From positions 5,890,001 to 5,954,000 of the forward strand of contig NZ_PJMX01000001.1 of the NCBI RefSeq assembly GCF_002846415.1: 64,000 nucleotides of DNA. The letters run 5' to 3'. Origin of the DNA: Streptomyces sp. TLI_146. Its GTDB lineage: Bacteria; Actinomycetota; Actinomycetes; Streptomycetales; Streptomycetaceae. Below the pieces are notes generated by a model. It was not told where the DNA came from. It saw nothing but the letters and a program-made list of their open reading frames with translations, and made no database searches. Position numbers and translations under genes: made by a program. This document shows positions 26,326-34,907 of the stretch, piece after piece. Position 1 is the first letter of the stretch. Every line of letters starts with the position of its first letter.

Positions 26326-27209
26326 GCGCAGTGAACGAAAGGCAAGGCGTACCGATGGCTACCTCGACCCCGGCGCTCGCGCGCCCCCGCAAGAAGAAGT
26401 CCAAGCTCGGCTGGAACCTCCTCGGCCTGCTGGTCTTCGCCACCGCGGGCTTCCCGGTCTACTGGATGCTCAACACGGCGCTCAAGCCGTCCAAGGACGC
26501 GATCGACCCGAGCCCGCACTTCTTCCCCCGGTCCTTCACCCTGGAGAACTTCCGCCGGGCGCTGGACATCGGTGACTTCTGGGGCTCGATCGGCCGCTCG
26601 CTGATCGTCTCCGTCGTCGTGGTGGTGATCGGCATCGCGGTCGGCCTGCTCGCCGCGCTCGCCATCTCGCGGTTCGCCTTCCGCGGCCGCAAGATCGTGA
26701 TCATCGGCATCCTGGCGGTCCAGATGGTCCCGCTGGTCGCGATGATCATCCCGGTCTTCCTGCTCCTCAACGACCTCGGCCAGTACGACAAGTTGTCCGG
26801 CCTGGTCCTCACCTACCTCACCTTCATCCTCCCCTTCACGGTCTGGACGCTGCGCGGCTTCATCGTCAACGTCCCCAAGGAGCTGGAGGAGGCGGCGATG
26901 GTCGACGGGTGCAGCCGCACCGGCGCCTTCATGCGCGTGGTCTTCCCGCTGCTGGCCCCGGGCATGGTGGCCACCTCGGTCTACGGCTTCATCCAGGCCT
27001 GGAACGAATACCTCTACGCCCTCATGCTGATGAGCCAGAACCATCAGACCGCCACCGTGTGGCTGTCCAACTTCACCACCCAGCACGGCACCGAGTTCGC
27101 CCCCATGATGGCCGGCTCCACCATGATGGCCGTCCCCATCGTGGCTCTGTTCCTCCTCGTCCAGCGCAAGATGGCCGCGGGTCTGACGGCCGGCGCAGTG
27201 AAGGGATAA
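26322..27209 (+). CDS. dasC: Chitobiose ABC transporter permease DasC
   Basis: 295 residues from GTG 26322, which overlaps dasB by 4 nt (GTGA); ATG 26355 is an alternative 11 codons in. Six membrane helices and the EAA loop KELEEAAMVDGCSRTGAFMR. It forms the membrane channel with DasB. dasD follows after 9 bp. Confidence 0.92.
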   Translation: MSAVNERQGVPMATSTPALARPRKKKSKLGWNLLGLLVFATAGFPVYWMLNTALKPSKDAIDPSPHFFPRSFTLENFRRALDIGDFWGSIGRSLIVSVVVVVIGIAVGLLAALAISRFAFRGRKIVIIGILAVQMVPLVAMIIPVFLLLNDLGQYDKLSGLVLTYLTFILPFTVWTLRGFIVNVPKELEEAAMVDGCSRTGAFMRVVFPLLAPGMVATSVYGFIQAWNEYLYALMLMSQNHQTATVWLSNFTTQHGTEFAPMMAGSTMMAVPIVALFLLVQRKMAAGLTAGAVKG

Positions 27210-27218
27210 CGCCGCCCC

Positions 27219-28733
27219 ATGACGACGATCGCACGCAGCACCGACACACTCACGCGCGACGCCCTGACCGTCCTTCAGCCCGGTTTCGTCGGCACCACCG
27301 CCCCCGACTGGCTGCTGCGCCGGATCGGTGAAGGCCTCACCTCGGTGGGCCTGTTCGGCCGCAACATCGCCACGGCGGACCAACTGGCCTCGCTGACCGC
27401 CCAGTTGCGGTCCGAGCGGGACGACGTCCTGGTGGCCATCGACGAGGAGGGCGGGGACGTCACCCGTCTGGAGGTCCGTACGGGCTCGTCCTTCCCGGGC
27501 AACCTGGCGCTGGGTTCGGTGGACGACACGGACCTGACCCGGGCGGTGGCGCACGAGCTGGGCCGCCGCCTGGCGGCCTGCGGGGTGGACCTGAACTGGG
27601 CCCCGTCGGCGGATGTGAACTCCAACCCGGACAACCCGGTCATCGGTGTACGGTCCTTCGGCGCCGACCCGCAGCTCGTGGCGCGGCACACCGCCGCGTA
27701 CATCGAGGGCTTGCAGTCCGCCGGGGTCGCCGCCTGCACCAAGCACTTCCCGGGCCACGGCGACACGGCGGTCGACTCGCACCACGCGCTGCCGCGCATC
27801 GACGTGGACCTCGACACGCTGCACGCCCGTGAACTGGTGCCCTTCCGCGCCGCGATCGCCGCGGGCTCCAAGTCGGTCATGAGCGCGCACATCCTGCTGC
27901 CCGCGCTCGACCCGACCCGCCCGGCGACGCTGAGCCCGCGCGTCCTGACCGGACTGCTGCGCGAGGAACTCGGCTACGACGGGCTGATCGTCACCGACGC
28001 CGTGGAGATGCAGGCCATCGCCTCGACGTACGGGATCGAGCGCGGCTCGGTCCTCGCGATCGCGGCCGGGGCGGACGCGCTGTGCGTCGGCGGCGGGCTC
28101 GCGGACGAGGACACCGTGCTGCGGCTGCGGGACGCGCTGGTCGCGGCGGTACGGGCCGGGGAACTGCCCGAGTCGCGCCTCGCCGACGCGGCGGCCCGGG
28201 TGCGCGCGCTGGCGTCCTGGACGCGGCAGGCCAGGGGGAGCGGTGTGGCGGGGCCGGGCGCGGCGGAGGGGGCCGCGCCGGGTTCCGACATCGGCCTGGT
28301 GGCGGCGCGGCGGGCCCTGCGGGTGACGGGTTCGGCGGCGCCTCTTTCGTCCCCGCCGTACGTGGCGTCCTTCACCCCCGTGGCGAACATCGCGGTCGGG
28401 GACGAGACGCCGTGGGGGGTGGGGGCCGAGCTGTCGGCGCTGCTGCCGGGGACGGTGACGGGCACGTACGGTCCGGCGGCGGATCCTGCCGCGGTCCTGG
28501 CCGCGGCCGGGCCCCGCCGGATCGTCGCGGTGGTCCGCGACGAGCACCGCCATCCGTGGATGTCGTCGGCGCTGGACGCGCTGCTCGCGGCGCGGCCGGA
28601 CACGGTGGTGATCGAGATGGGGGTGCCGCAGGCCGCGGCGCGGGGTTCTGCGCACCTCGCCACGCACGGGGCGGCGAGGGTCTGCGGCCGGGCGGCCGCG
28701 GAGGCCTTGACCCCCACCCCGCCCCTTCCCTAA
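27219..28733 (+). CDS. dasD: GH3 beta-N-acetylglucosaminidase DasD
   Basis: 504 residues, no signal peptide, so cytoplasmic. The NagZ-type GH3 domain shows KHFPGHGDT (175-183) with the catalytic His loop, and nucleophile D260 in GLIVTDAVEMQ. The C-terminal 150 residues form a second, less conserved domain. Its place after dasABC suggests it cleaves imported chitobiose to GlcNAc. The C-terminal coding sequence is very GC-rich and runs into the repeat region. Confidence 0.88.
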   Translation: MTTIARSTDTLTRDALTVLQPGFVGTTAPDWLLRRIGEGLTSVGLFGRNIATADQLASLTAQLRSERDDVLVAIDEEGGDVTRLEVRTGSSFPGNLALGSVDDTDLTRAVAHELGRRLAACGVDLNWAPSADVNSNPDNPVIGVRSFGADPQLVARHTAAYIEGLQSAGVAACTKHFPGHGDTAVDSHHALPRIDVDLDTLHARELVPFRAAIAAGSKSVMSAHILLPALDPTRPATLSPRVLTGLLREELGYDGLIVTDAVEMQAIASTYGIERGSVLAIAAGADALCVGGGLADEDTVLRLRDALVAAVRAGELPESRLADAAARVRALASWTRQARGSGVAGPGAAEGAAPGSDIGLVAARRALRVTGSAAPLSSPPYVASFTPVANIAVGDETPWGVGAELSALLPGTVTGTYGPAADPAAVLAAAGPRRIVAVVRDEHRHPWMSSALDALLAARPDTVVIEMGVPQAAARGSAHLATHGAARVCGRAAAEALTPTPPLP

Positions 28734-28761
28734 AGCCCTCTGGCGGGCGGCCGGTCACTTC

Positions 28762-28859
28762 GTCTGCGGACCGTGGGTGGCTGGTCGCGCAGTTCCCCGC
28801 GCCCCTAACTACCTAGGGGCGCGGGGAACTGCGCGAGCAACCCAGCACGGTCCGCAGAC
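28762..28859 (+). repeat. Inverted pair of intergenic repeat cores between dasD and nagB
   Basis: A plus-strand copy (28762-28808) and a minus-strand copy (28813-28859) face each other across 4 bp, giving nearly complementary arms of about 47 bp. It sits between two convergent genes and can fold as one long hairpin, so it is a likely bidirectional transcription end. Confidence 0.88.
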
Positions 28860-28911
28860 GAAACGGGGTCCGGGGGCGCAGCCCTCGGGCAGCACCCCCG
28901 GGGGTGGGGTC

Positions 28912-29697
28912 CTACAGGCCCTGCCACGTCGGCTTGTTCGCGTACGTGTGCCGGAAGTAGTGCGCAAGCTTCAGCTTCGACGCCGCAGCCTCATCCACCA
29001 CCACCGTGGCGTGCGGGTGCAGCTGGAGCGCCGAGGCCGGGACCACGGAGGCCACCGGGCCCTCCACCGTCGCCGCCACCGCCTCCGCCTTGCCCTCACC
29101 CGTCGCCAGCAGCACCAGATGCCGCGCCTCCAGGATCGTCCCGATCCCCTGGGTGATCACGTGGTGCGGCACCTGCTCGATGTCGTCGTCGAAGAAGCGC
29201 GCGTTGTCCACCCGCGTCTGCTCCGTCAGCGTCTTGATCCGGGTACGGGACGCCAGCGACGAGCACGGCTCGTTGAAGCCGATGTGCCCGTCGGTGCCGA
29301 TCCCCAGGATCTGGAGGTCCACGCCGCCGGCCGCCGACAGCGCCCGGTCGTACGCCTCGCACGCCGCCTGGACGTCTTCCGCCGAGCCGTCCGGCCCGAT
29401 GAACGAGTCCGCGCCGAGCCCGAGCGGCTCCACGACCTGGCGGATCACCGTGGCGCGGTAGGACTCGGGGTGCCCCACCGGCAGCCCGACGTACTCGTCG
29501 AGCTGACAGACCCGGGCCCGCGACACATCCACCGCACCCGCCGCGACCTTCGCCGTCAGCGCGTCGTAGATGGGCAGCGGGGTCGAGCCGGTGGCCACGC
29601 CGAGCAGGGCGTCGGGCTTGCGGCGCCACAGTGCCGCGATGGACTCCGCGATGAGCTCGCCGCCCGCCTTGGCGTCCGGGACGATGACAACTTCCAC
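28912..29697 (-). CDS. nagB: Glucosamine-6-phosphate deaminase
   Basis: 261 residues, the normal length. ATGSTP binds phosphate, CQLDEYVGL holds the catalytic D67/E68, and GIGTDGHIGFNEP holds the ring-opening H138. It converts GlcN-6-P to fructose-6-P and ammonia, consuming the DasR effector. GTG 29697 reproduces the VEVVIVPDAKAGGELIAE start seen in other streptomycetes. It is divergent from the SIS gene, with a dre site between. Confidence 0.96.
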   Translation of the reverse strand: MEVVIVPDAKAGGELIAESIAALWRRKPDALLGVATGSTPLPIYDALTAKVAAGAVDVSRARVCQLDEYVGLPVGHPESYRATVIRQVVEPLGLGADSFIGPDGSAEDVQAACEAYDRALSAAGGVDLQILGIGTDGHIGFNEPCSSLASRTRIKTLTEQTRVDNARFFDDDIEQVPHHVITQGIGTILEARHLVLLATGEGKAEAVAATVEGPVASVVPASALQLHPHATVVVDEAAASKLKLAHYFRHTYANKPTWQGL

Positions 29698-29740
29698 GTG
29701 GGCCTGCCGATCTGGAGACGTAGAGACGTAAACCAACCAG

Positions 29741-29756
29741 GGTGGTATAGACCAAT
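29741..29756 (-). promoter_or_regulatory. dre site between nagB and the SIS-domain gene
   Basis: GGTGGTATAGACCAAT matches 12 of 16 positions of the dre palindrome, 44 bp before the nagB start and 105 bp before the SIS gene. DasR binding here could control both divergent genes. Confidence 0.75.
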
Positions 29757-29861
29757 CTAGCAGAGTGACCGGCCCGTCCGCTGGCGGTCGCGCCTTCTGT
29801 CATGGTCGACTGGAGGGGTTTCGGCAACGCGTACACAGACCGCCATTTGGAGGCATCGCGC

Positions 29862-30932
29862 ATGTCGTCGACGCACAGTGAGGCGCACAGCGAGCAGCCC
29901 GGCCGGATCATGCGCGGCGAGATGGCGGAGCAGCCCGCCGTACTGCGCCGGATCCTCGCCGACGGCGCCCCGCGCATCCGCGAGGTCGCGGCCGCGATCG
30001 CCGCCCGCAGACCCCGCTTCGTCCTGCTGACCGCCCGCGGCACCTCCGACAACGCCGCCCTGTACGCGAAGTACCTGATCGAGATCCGGCTCGGGATCCC
30101 GTGCGGGCTGACCTCGATGTCGACGATCACCGCGTACGGCGCCCGGCCCGACCTCACGGACGTCCTCGCCATCACCGTCAGCCAGTCCGGCGGCTCACCC
30201 GACCTCGTCGACTCCACCCGGGCGGCCCGCGCCGCGGGCGCGATCACGCTGGCCGTCACCAACAACGCCGACTCGCCGCTCGCGGCCGTCTCCGAGCACC
30301 ACGTCGACATCCTGGCCGGGCCGGAGAAGGCGCTGCCCGCGACCAAGACGTACACCGCCTCGCTGCTCGCCCTCTACCTCTTCGTCGAGGGCCTGCGCGA
30401 CGGCGACGTCTCGGCCGCCGGGGCGCTGCCCGAGCTCGCGGACCGGATCCTGGCGCGGCAGGACGAGGTGCGGGCGCTGGCCTCCCGCTACCGGTTCGCC
30501 GAGCGGATGGTGATCACCTCGCGGGGGTACGGCTACCCCACGGCCAAGGAGGCCGCCCTCAAGCTGATGGAGACGAGCTACATCCCCGCCCTCTCCTACT
30601 CCGGCGCCGACCTGCTGCACGGCCCGCTGGCCATGGTCGACAACATCTCGCCGGTGATCGCGGTGGTCACCGACGGCCGGGGCGGCCAGGCGCTCCAGCC
30701 GGTGCTCGACCGGTTGCGCGGCCGGGGCGCCGACCTCTTCGTCGTCGGCCCCAAGCCGCAGGTCGACGCGGCTTCGGCGGGTTTCGTGCTGCCGGTCGAG
30801 GGCGTCCCCGAGGAGCTCCAGCCGATCCTGGAGATCCTCCCGCTCCAGCTCCTCGCGTACGAGGTGACCATCGCCCGCGGCCAGGACCCGGACGCCCCGC
30901 GCGCCCTGGCGAAGGTGACCGAGACCCGCTGA
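29862..30932 (+). CDS. Double-SIS-domain sugar-phosphate protein
   Basis: 356 residues corresponding to the isomerase half of GlmS: two SIS domains with TARGTSDNAALY, TVSQSGGSPD and YPTAKEAALKLMET, but no glutaminase domain. Such proteins act as aminosugar-phosphate isomerases or deaminases. Streptomyces NagS, recently reported to dehydrate GlcNAc-6-P, is of the same broad class, so that activity is an alternative. ATG 29862 has GGAGG 8 nt upstream. Divergence from nagB across a dre site ties it to aminosugar metabolism. Confidence 0.8.
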   Translation: MSSTHSEAHSEQPGRIMRGEMAEQPAVLRRILADGAPRIREVAAAIAARRPRFVLLTARGTSDNAALYAKYLIEIRLGIPCGLTSMSTITAYGARPDLTDVLAITVSQSGGSPDLVDSTRAARAAGAITLAVTNNADSPLAAVSEHHVDILAGPEKALPATKTYTASLLALYLFVEGLRDGDVSAAGALPELADRILARQDEVRALASRYRFAERMVITSRGYGYPTAKEAALKLMETSYIPALSYSGADLLHGPLAMVDNISPVIAVVTDGRGGQALQPVLDRLRGRGADLFVVGPKPQVDAASAGFVLPVEGVPEELQPILEILPLQLLAYEVTIARGQDPDAPRALAKVTETR

Positions 30933-30945
30933 ACCCGGGCCGGGC

Positions 30946-31698
30946 CTACGCCAGCGAGCCGCCCGTCGCGTCCACCCACTGCCCCGTCACCCAGCGCCCG
31001 TCCGCCGAGGCGAGGAACGCCACCACGTCCGCGATGTCGGAGGGCTCGCCCACCCGGCCGAGCGCCGACATCGCCGCGGCGCCCTGCCACGCCTCCTCGC
31101 TCGCGCGCAGCCAGTCCGCGTTGACGTCGGTGTCGACGATGCCCGGGGCCACCGAGTTCACGGTGATGCCCCGACTGCCCACGATCTTGGACAGGTCGCG
31201 GGTGAAGACGTCGAGCGCGCCCTTGGTCATGGCGTACGCGATCAGGTCCGGCAGCACCGCCGACTTCGAGACGCCGGAGGAGATGTTGACGATCCGGCCG
31301 CCGTCGCGCATCCGCTCCAGGCCGAGCCGGGCCAGGAAGAACGGCGCCTTCGCGTTCACCGCGAACAGCCGCTCGTACTCGGCCTCGTCGATCTCCCCGA
31401 AGGTGCGGGCCGTACCGATGCCCGCGTTGTTGACCAGGATGTCCACCCCGTCCGCGTGCCGGTCGAAGGCCGCCCACAGGGCCTCCGCGTCGCCGGGGAC
31501 GCCCAGCTCCTGGCCCAGCGCGAAGGCCGAGCCGCCGGCCGCCTCGATCGCGGCGACCGTCTCCTTGGCGGCCGTCTCGTTGCTGCCGTAGTGGACGGCG
31601 ACCCGCGCCCCGTCCCGGCCGAGCCGTTCCGCGATGCCCCGGCCGATGCCCCGGCTGCCGCCGGTGACCAGTGCGGTCCTGCCCGTGAGTGCGCCCAT
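30946..31698 (-). CDS. Short-chain dehydrogenase/reductase
   Basis: 250 residues of the classical SDR family. The cofactor motif is TGGSRGIG near the N-terminus, then NNAG, a catalytic Ser in ISSG, and Y-x-x-x-K in YAMTKGA. The residues after strand 2 suggest NADP(H). The substrate is unknown. It is divergent from a TetR gene with two matching operators between, so it is the probable regulatory target. Confidence 0.9.
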   Translation of the reverse strand: MGALTGRTALVTGGSRGIGRGIAERLGRDGARVAVHYGSNETAAKETVAAIEAAGGSAFALGQELGVPGDAEALWAAFDRHADGVDILVNNAGIGTARTFGEIDEAEYERLFAVNAKAPFFLARLGLERMRDGGRIVNISSGVSKSAVLPDLIAYAMTKGALDVFTRDLSKIVGSRGITVNSVAPGIVDTDVNADWLRASEEAWQGAAAMSALGRVGEPSDIADVVAFLASADGRWVTGQWVDATGGSLA

Positions 31699-31725
31699 GA
31701 CGTGGGTCCTCCCCGTGAAGTGAAA

Positions 31726-31782
31726 TCTGTAGCGCTCGCTACAGAACGAGAACGTAGCACATTCTCTAGTGGTCGCTATAGA
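31726..31782. promoter_or_regulatory. Two operator palindromes between SDR and TetR genes
   Basis: The perfect dyad TCTGTAGCG-CT-CGCTACAGA (31726-31745) and the related TCTCTAGTGGTCGCTATAGA (31763-31782) lie 37 bp apart, centre to centre, between the divergent starts. The second abuts the TetR start, implying autoregulation. Confidence 0.8.
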
Positions 31783-31790
31783 ATTCGTCC

Positions 31791-32393
31791 ATGACCACCG
31801 GACAGCGCGGCCGCCCCCGCTCCTTCGACCGTGCCCGCGCGCTCGACCAGGCCACGCTGACCTTCTGGGAGCACGGCTACGAGGCGACCTCGGTGGCCGG
31901 GCTGACCCGGGCGATGGGCATCGGGGCGCCCAGCCTGTATGCCGCCTTCGGCGACAAGAAAGCCCTGTTCGACGAGGTCGTGGCGGCGTACGGGCAGACG
32001 TACGGGGCGTTCATCGGCCGGGCCGTCGCCGAGGAGCCCGGTGCGCGGGCGACGATCGGGCGGATCCTGCGCGAGGCCGCCACCGAGTTCACCCGGCCCG
32101 GCCGCCCGCGCGGCTGCCTGGTGCTCAGCGCCGCCGTCAACTGCACCAGCAGGGAGGTCGAGGAGGCCCTGCGCGAGGTGCGCAACGGCAACCTCGCGGA
32201 GTTCGAGCGCCTGATCGCCGCCGATGTCGCGACCGGGGCGCTCCCTGCCGGAACGGATGCCCGAGCGCTCGCCCGCTTCAGCGCGGCCGCCTTCCAGGGC
32301 ATGTCCCAGCAGGCCAGGGACGGGGCCTCCGAGGAGGAGCTGACGGCGGTCGCCGAGCTCGCCATGCGCGGCTGGCCGGAGGAACGGGGCTAG
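31791..32393 (+). CDS. TetR-family regulator of the adjacent SDR
   Basis: 200 residues. HTH at about 25-50 (ATSVAGLTRAMGIGAPSLYAAFGDK, in part). The C-terminal domain has GCLVLSAAVNCTS, characteristic of the AcrR-like TetR_C group found beside oxidoreductases responding to reactive compounds. It almost certainly binds the two palindromes upstream and controls itself and the SDR. Confidence 0.88.
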   Translation: MTTGQRGRPRSFDRARALDQATLTFWEHGYEATSVAGLTRAMGIGAPSLYAAFGDKKALFDEVVAAYGQTYGAFIGRAVAEEPGARATIGRILREAATEFTRPGRPRGCLVLSAAVNCTSREVEEALREVRNGNLAEFERLIAADVATGALPAGTDARALARFSAAAFQGMSQQARDGASEEELTAVAELAMRGWPEERG

Positions 32394-32482
32394 GGCGGAG
32401 GAACGGGACTAGGCCTGGGCCGCCGGACGTGGCAGGCTCGGCACCGGCTGGAGCGGGGCCGTCAAATGGATGGACAGTGAGG

Positions 32483-32498
32483 AATGGTCTAGTCCACA
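32483..32498 (+). promoter_or_regulatory. dre-like site upstream of pdtaS
   Basis: AATGGTCTAGTCCACA matches 12 of 16 dre positions, as good as the nagB site. It lies in a 305-bp gap (32394-32698) with no evident gene, about 200 bp before the sensor kinase. It may link the kinase to DasR, but a chance match is possible. Confidence 0.4.
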
Positions 32499-32698
32499 AT
32501 GGCCCGAGCAGGCCTCCGGCCTCCCCGCACAGGAGGCCGGACAGAGGTACGCGGCGCTCTCTGCCCTGACAGCGCCGAGCACCTCCCGTAAGGCCGAGGG
32601 GCACCGCACACCCGTCGGCCGGCAGTTCCGGGCTGCGGTGCCGGACGGGCCGAGGGTCCCGACCCGGCGCCGTAGCCCGCGCGGGTACCCTCGCTGAC

Positions 32699-34174
32699 GT
32701 GCCCTCCATGAACGACCTCGTACGTCAGCACACCGCTCTCAGTGAATCCGACCTGGAGTGGCTCCATCTGCTGGTCTCGGAGTGGCAGCTGCTCTCCGAC
32801 CTCTCCTTCGCCGACCTCGTGCTGTGGGTGCCCACCCTGGACGGCACCCGGTACGTCTCGGTCGCGCAGATGCGGCCCAACACCGGCCCCACCTCCTACC
32901 AGGACGACATGGTCGGCCACCTGGTGCCGCGCGGCCGCCGCCCGCTGCTCGACGCCGCGCTCGACGAGGGCCGGATCGTGCGCGAGGGCGACCCGGAGTG
33001 GCGCGAGGAGGTGCCGGTGCGGGTCGAGTCCATCCCCGTACGCAGGGAAGGCCGTGTCCTCGGGGTCATCGCGCGCAACACCAACCTGCTCACTGTGCGT
33101 ACACCCTCGCGCCTGGAGCTCACCTATCTCCAGTCCGCCTCCGACCTGGCGCAGATGATCGCCGCCGGGTCCTTCCCCTTCCCGGGGCAGCAGGTCGACA
33201 TGGACGCCTCGCCGCGCGCCGGCGACGGGCTGATCAGGCTGGACGCGGACGGCATCGTCCAGTACGCCTCGCCGAACGCCCTCTCCGCGTACCACCACCT
33301 CGGGCTCGCCTCCGACCTGGTCGGCCAGCACCTCGGCGAGCTCACCGCCCAACTCGCGCCCTCGCGCGGCCCGGTGGACGAGGCCATCGCCAAGCTGGCC
33401 AGCGGCTACGCCCCGCGCGAGACCGAGGTCGAGGGCAGCGGCGGGGTCATCCAGCTGCGGGCCATCCCGCTCAAGCCCAAGGGCACCCGCATCGGTTCGC
33501 TGGTCCTGCTCCGGGACGTCACCGAACTGCGCCGCCGCGAGCGCGAGTTGATCACCAAGGACGCCACCATCCGGGAGATCCACCACCGGGTGAAGAACAA
33601 CCTCCAGACGGTCGCGGCCCTGCTGCGCCTCCAGGCCCGGCGGATCGACTCCGAGCAGGGGCGCGAGGCGCTGAACGAGGCGGTGCGGCGGGTCGGCTCG
33701 ATCGCGATCGTGCACGAGACGCTCTCGCAGAACCTGGACGAGCGCGTCGAGTTCGACGAGATCGCCGACCGGGTGCTGGCGATGGTGGCGGAGATCTCCC
33801 CGGGCAAGGTCAGCTGCCGCCGTACGGGCCGGTTCGGCATCCTGGACGCCGAGGTCGCCACCCCGCTCGCGATGGTGCTGACCGAGATCCTCCAGAACGC
33901 CCTTGAGCACGCCTTCGCCCAGGGGGAGCAGGGCACGGTGGAGGTCTCGGCGGTGCGCGGCGGCCCCCGCGACGACGCCCGGCTGCTGATCACCGTGCGC
34001 GACGACGGCCGGGGGCTGCCCGAGGGCTTCGACCCGCAGAAGGCCGGGAACCTCGGCCTCCAGATCGTCCGCACCCTGGTCGAGGGCGAGCTGGGCGGCG
34101 CCTTCGACATGGTGGCGGCGGCGGAGCGGGGCACCCAGGTGGTGCTCGACGTGCCGGTACGGGCCGACAAGTAA
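32699..34174 (+). CDS. pdtaS: Soluble sensor histidine kinase, PdtaS type
   Basis: 491 residues, no membrane segments. An N-terminal GAF-like domain (about 15-155), a PAS domain (170-280), then a HisKA_2 dimerisation helix with phospho-acceptor His in REIHHRVKNNLQTV (about 295) and an HATPase_c domain (N box near ILQNALEHAF, G box RDDGRGLP). This architecture matches mycobacterial PdtaS, which signals to the RNA-binding antiterminator PdtaR, not encoded here. GTG 32699 or ATG 32708 could start it. Confidence 0.88.
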   Translation: MPSMNDLVRQHTALSESDLEWLHLLVSEWQLLSDLSFADLVLWVPTLDGTRYVSVAQMRPNTGPTSYQDDMVGHLVPRGRRPLLDAALDEGRIVREGDPEWREEVPVRVESIPVRREGRVLGVIARNTNLLTVRTPSRLELTYLQSASDLAQMIAAGSFPFPGQQVDMDASPRAGDGLIRLDADGIVQYASPNALSAYHHLGLASDLVGQHLGELTAQLAPSRGPVDEAIAKLASGYAPRETEVEGSGGVIQLRAIPLKPKGTRIGSLVLLRDVTELRRRERELITKDATIREIHHRVKNNLQTVAALLRLQARRIDSEQGREALNEAVRRVGSIAIVHETLSQNLDERVEFDEIADRVLAMVAEISPGKVSCRRTGRFGILDAEVATPLAMVLTEILQNALEHAFAQGEQGTVEVSAVRGGPRDDARLLITVRDDGRGLPEGFDPQKAGNLGLQIVRTLVEGELGGAFDMVAAAERGTQVVLDVPVRADK

Positions 34175-34209
34175 CCCGTACGCCCCGACCATAGGGGCAC
34201 AAACAGCAG

Positions 34210-34241
34210 CGAGCCCCGGACCGCGAACGGTCCGGGGCTCG
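34210..34241 (+). terminator. Terminator after pdtaS
   Basis: A perfect 14-bp stem (CGAGCCCCGGACCG with partner) and CGAA tetraloop lie 35 nt past the pdtaS stop. The convergent wblE gene ends about 90 bp further on. Confidence 0.8.
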
Positions 34242-34333
34242 AATGCTGTGGGTTACTTCTGCGCGCTGCGGCTCGGGGGGCGGTGAGTGCGTACTCGCTG
34301 TACGCGCCGCGCGGGCCTAGGCAGGAGGGGGGA

Positions 34334-34591
34334 TCAGGCGGTCGCGTTGCGCGCCCGGTTGCGAGCGGCACGGCGCTTCATCGCGCGGCGCTCGTCCTCG
34401 CTGAGGCCACCCCAGACACCCGAGTCCTGGCCGGACTCGAGCGCCCACTGCAGGCACTGCTCCATGACGGGGCAGCGGCGGCAGACGGCCTTGGCTTCCT
34501 CGATCTGCAGCAGCGCAGGACCGGTGTTGCCGATGGGGAAGAACAGCTCGGGGTCTTCCTCACGACAAACGGCGTTGTGACGCCAGTCCAT
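34334..34591 (-). CDS. wblE: WhiB-family iron-sulfur regulator WblE
   Basis: 85 residues, essentially the WblE/WhiB1 sequence. Four [4Fe-4S] cysteines are C9, C37, C40 and C46 (C-x2-C-x5-C), followed by the GVWGG turn (58-62) and a basic DNA-binding tail. In mycobacteria the orthologue WhiB1 is essential, NO-sensitive and binds the housekeeping sigma factor. ATG 34591 has AGAGAGG upstream. A CRP-like site lies 43 bp before the start. Confidence 0.96.
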   Translation of the reverse strand: MDWRHNAVCREEDPELFFPIGNTGPALLQIEEAKAVCRRCPVMEQCLQWALESGQDSGVWGGLSEDERRAMKRRAARNRARNATA

Positions 34592-34633
34592 GGCTGCTAC
34601 CTCTCTTGGTATTACATGCGGGTTGCTTGTGAA

Positions 34634-34649
34634 TGTGAACGCTTTCACG
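34634..34649 (-). promoter_or_regulatory. CRP-like site upstream of wblE
   Basis: TGTGA-N6-TCACG (plus strand) fits the CRP half-site pair TGTGA/TCACA at 9 of 10 positions. It is the only clear dyad in the 316-bp gap 34592-34907 upstream of wblE; the rest of that gap shows an 8-T run (34809-34816) but no gene. Confidence 0.5.
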
Positions 34650-34907
34650 AATCCCCCCGCAAGGGAAGGGCCGACTTCCAGTTGGACTGGTTGTGGTCCT
34701 GAGTTGAGGAGGGGTTCTGGCTCTCAAGGAGGCCGGTGTTGCGGGCCGTCCCGATCGCCATGTAGAGATTCGCAAACCTCGGCGGCGGATACAACCCCTT
34801 CAGGAAAGTTTTTTTTGATTCCTCGGTGTCGACTGGGTCACAGTCGTACTTCTATGGGGTGGGGCCCAGCCCAAACGTTCGAGTTAAAGGACTTTCGGCC
34901 CTTCCAC

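Noticed and set aside
26223..28667. An 814-codon open frame on the minus strand opposite dasC and dasD
   Set aside because: Composition is that of a shadow frame, and both plus-strand genes carry intact family motifs.
34799..34840. GGAATC upstream of wblE considered as a SigR promoter
   Set aside because: The nearest GTT on that strand is 22 nt away instead of 18, so the spacing does not fit.
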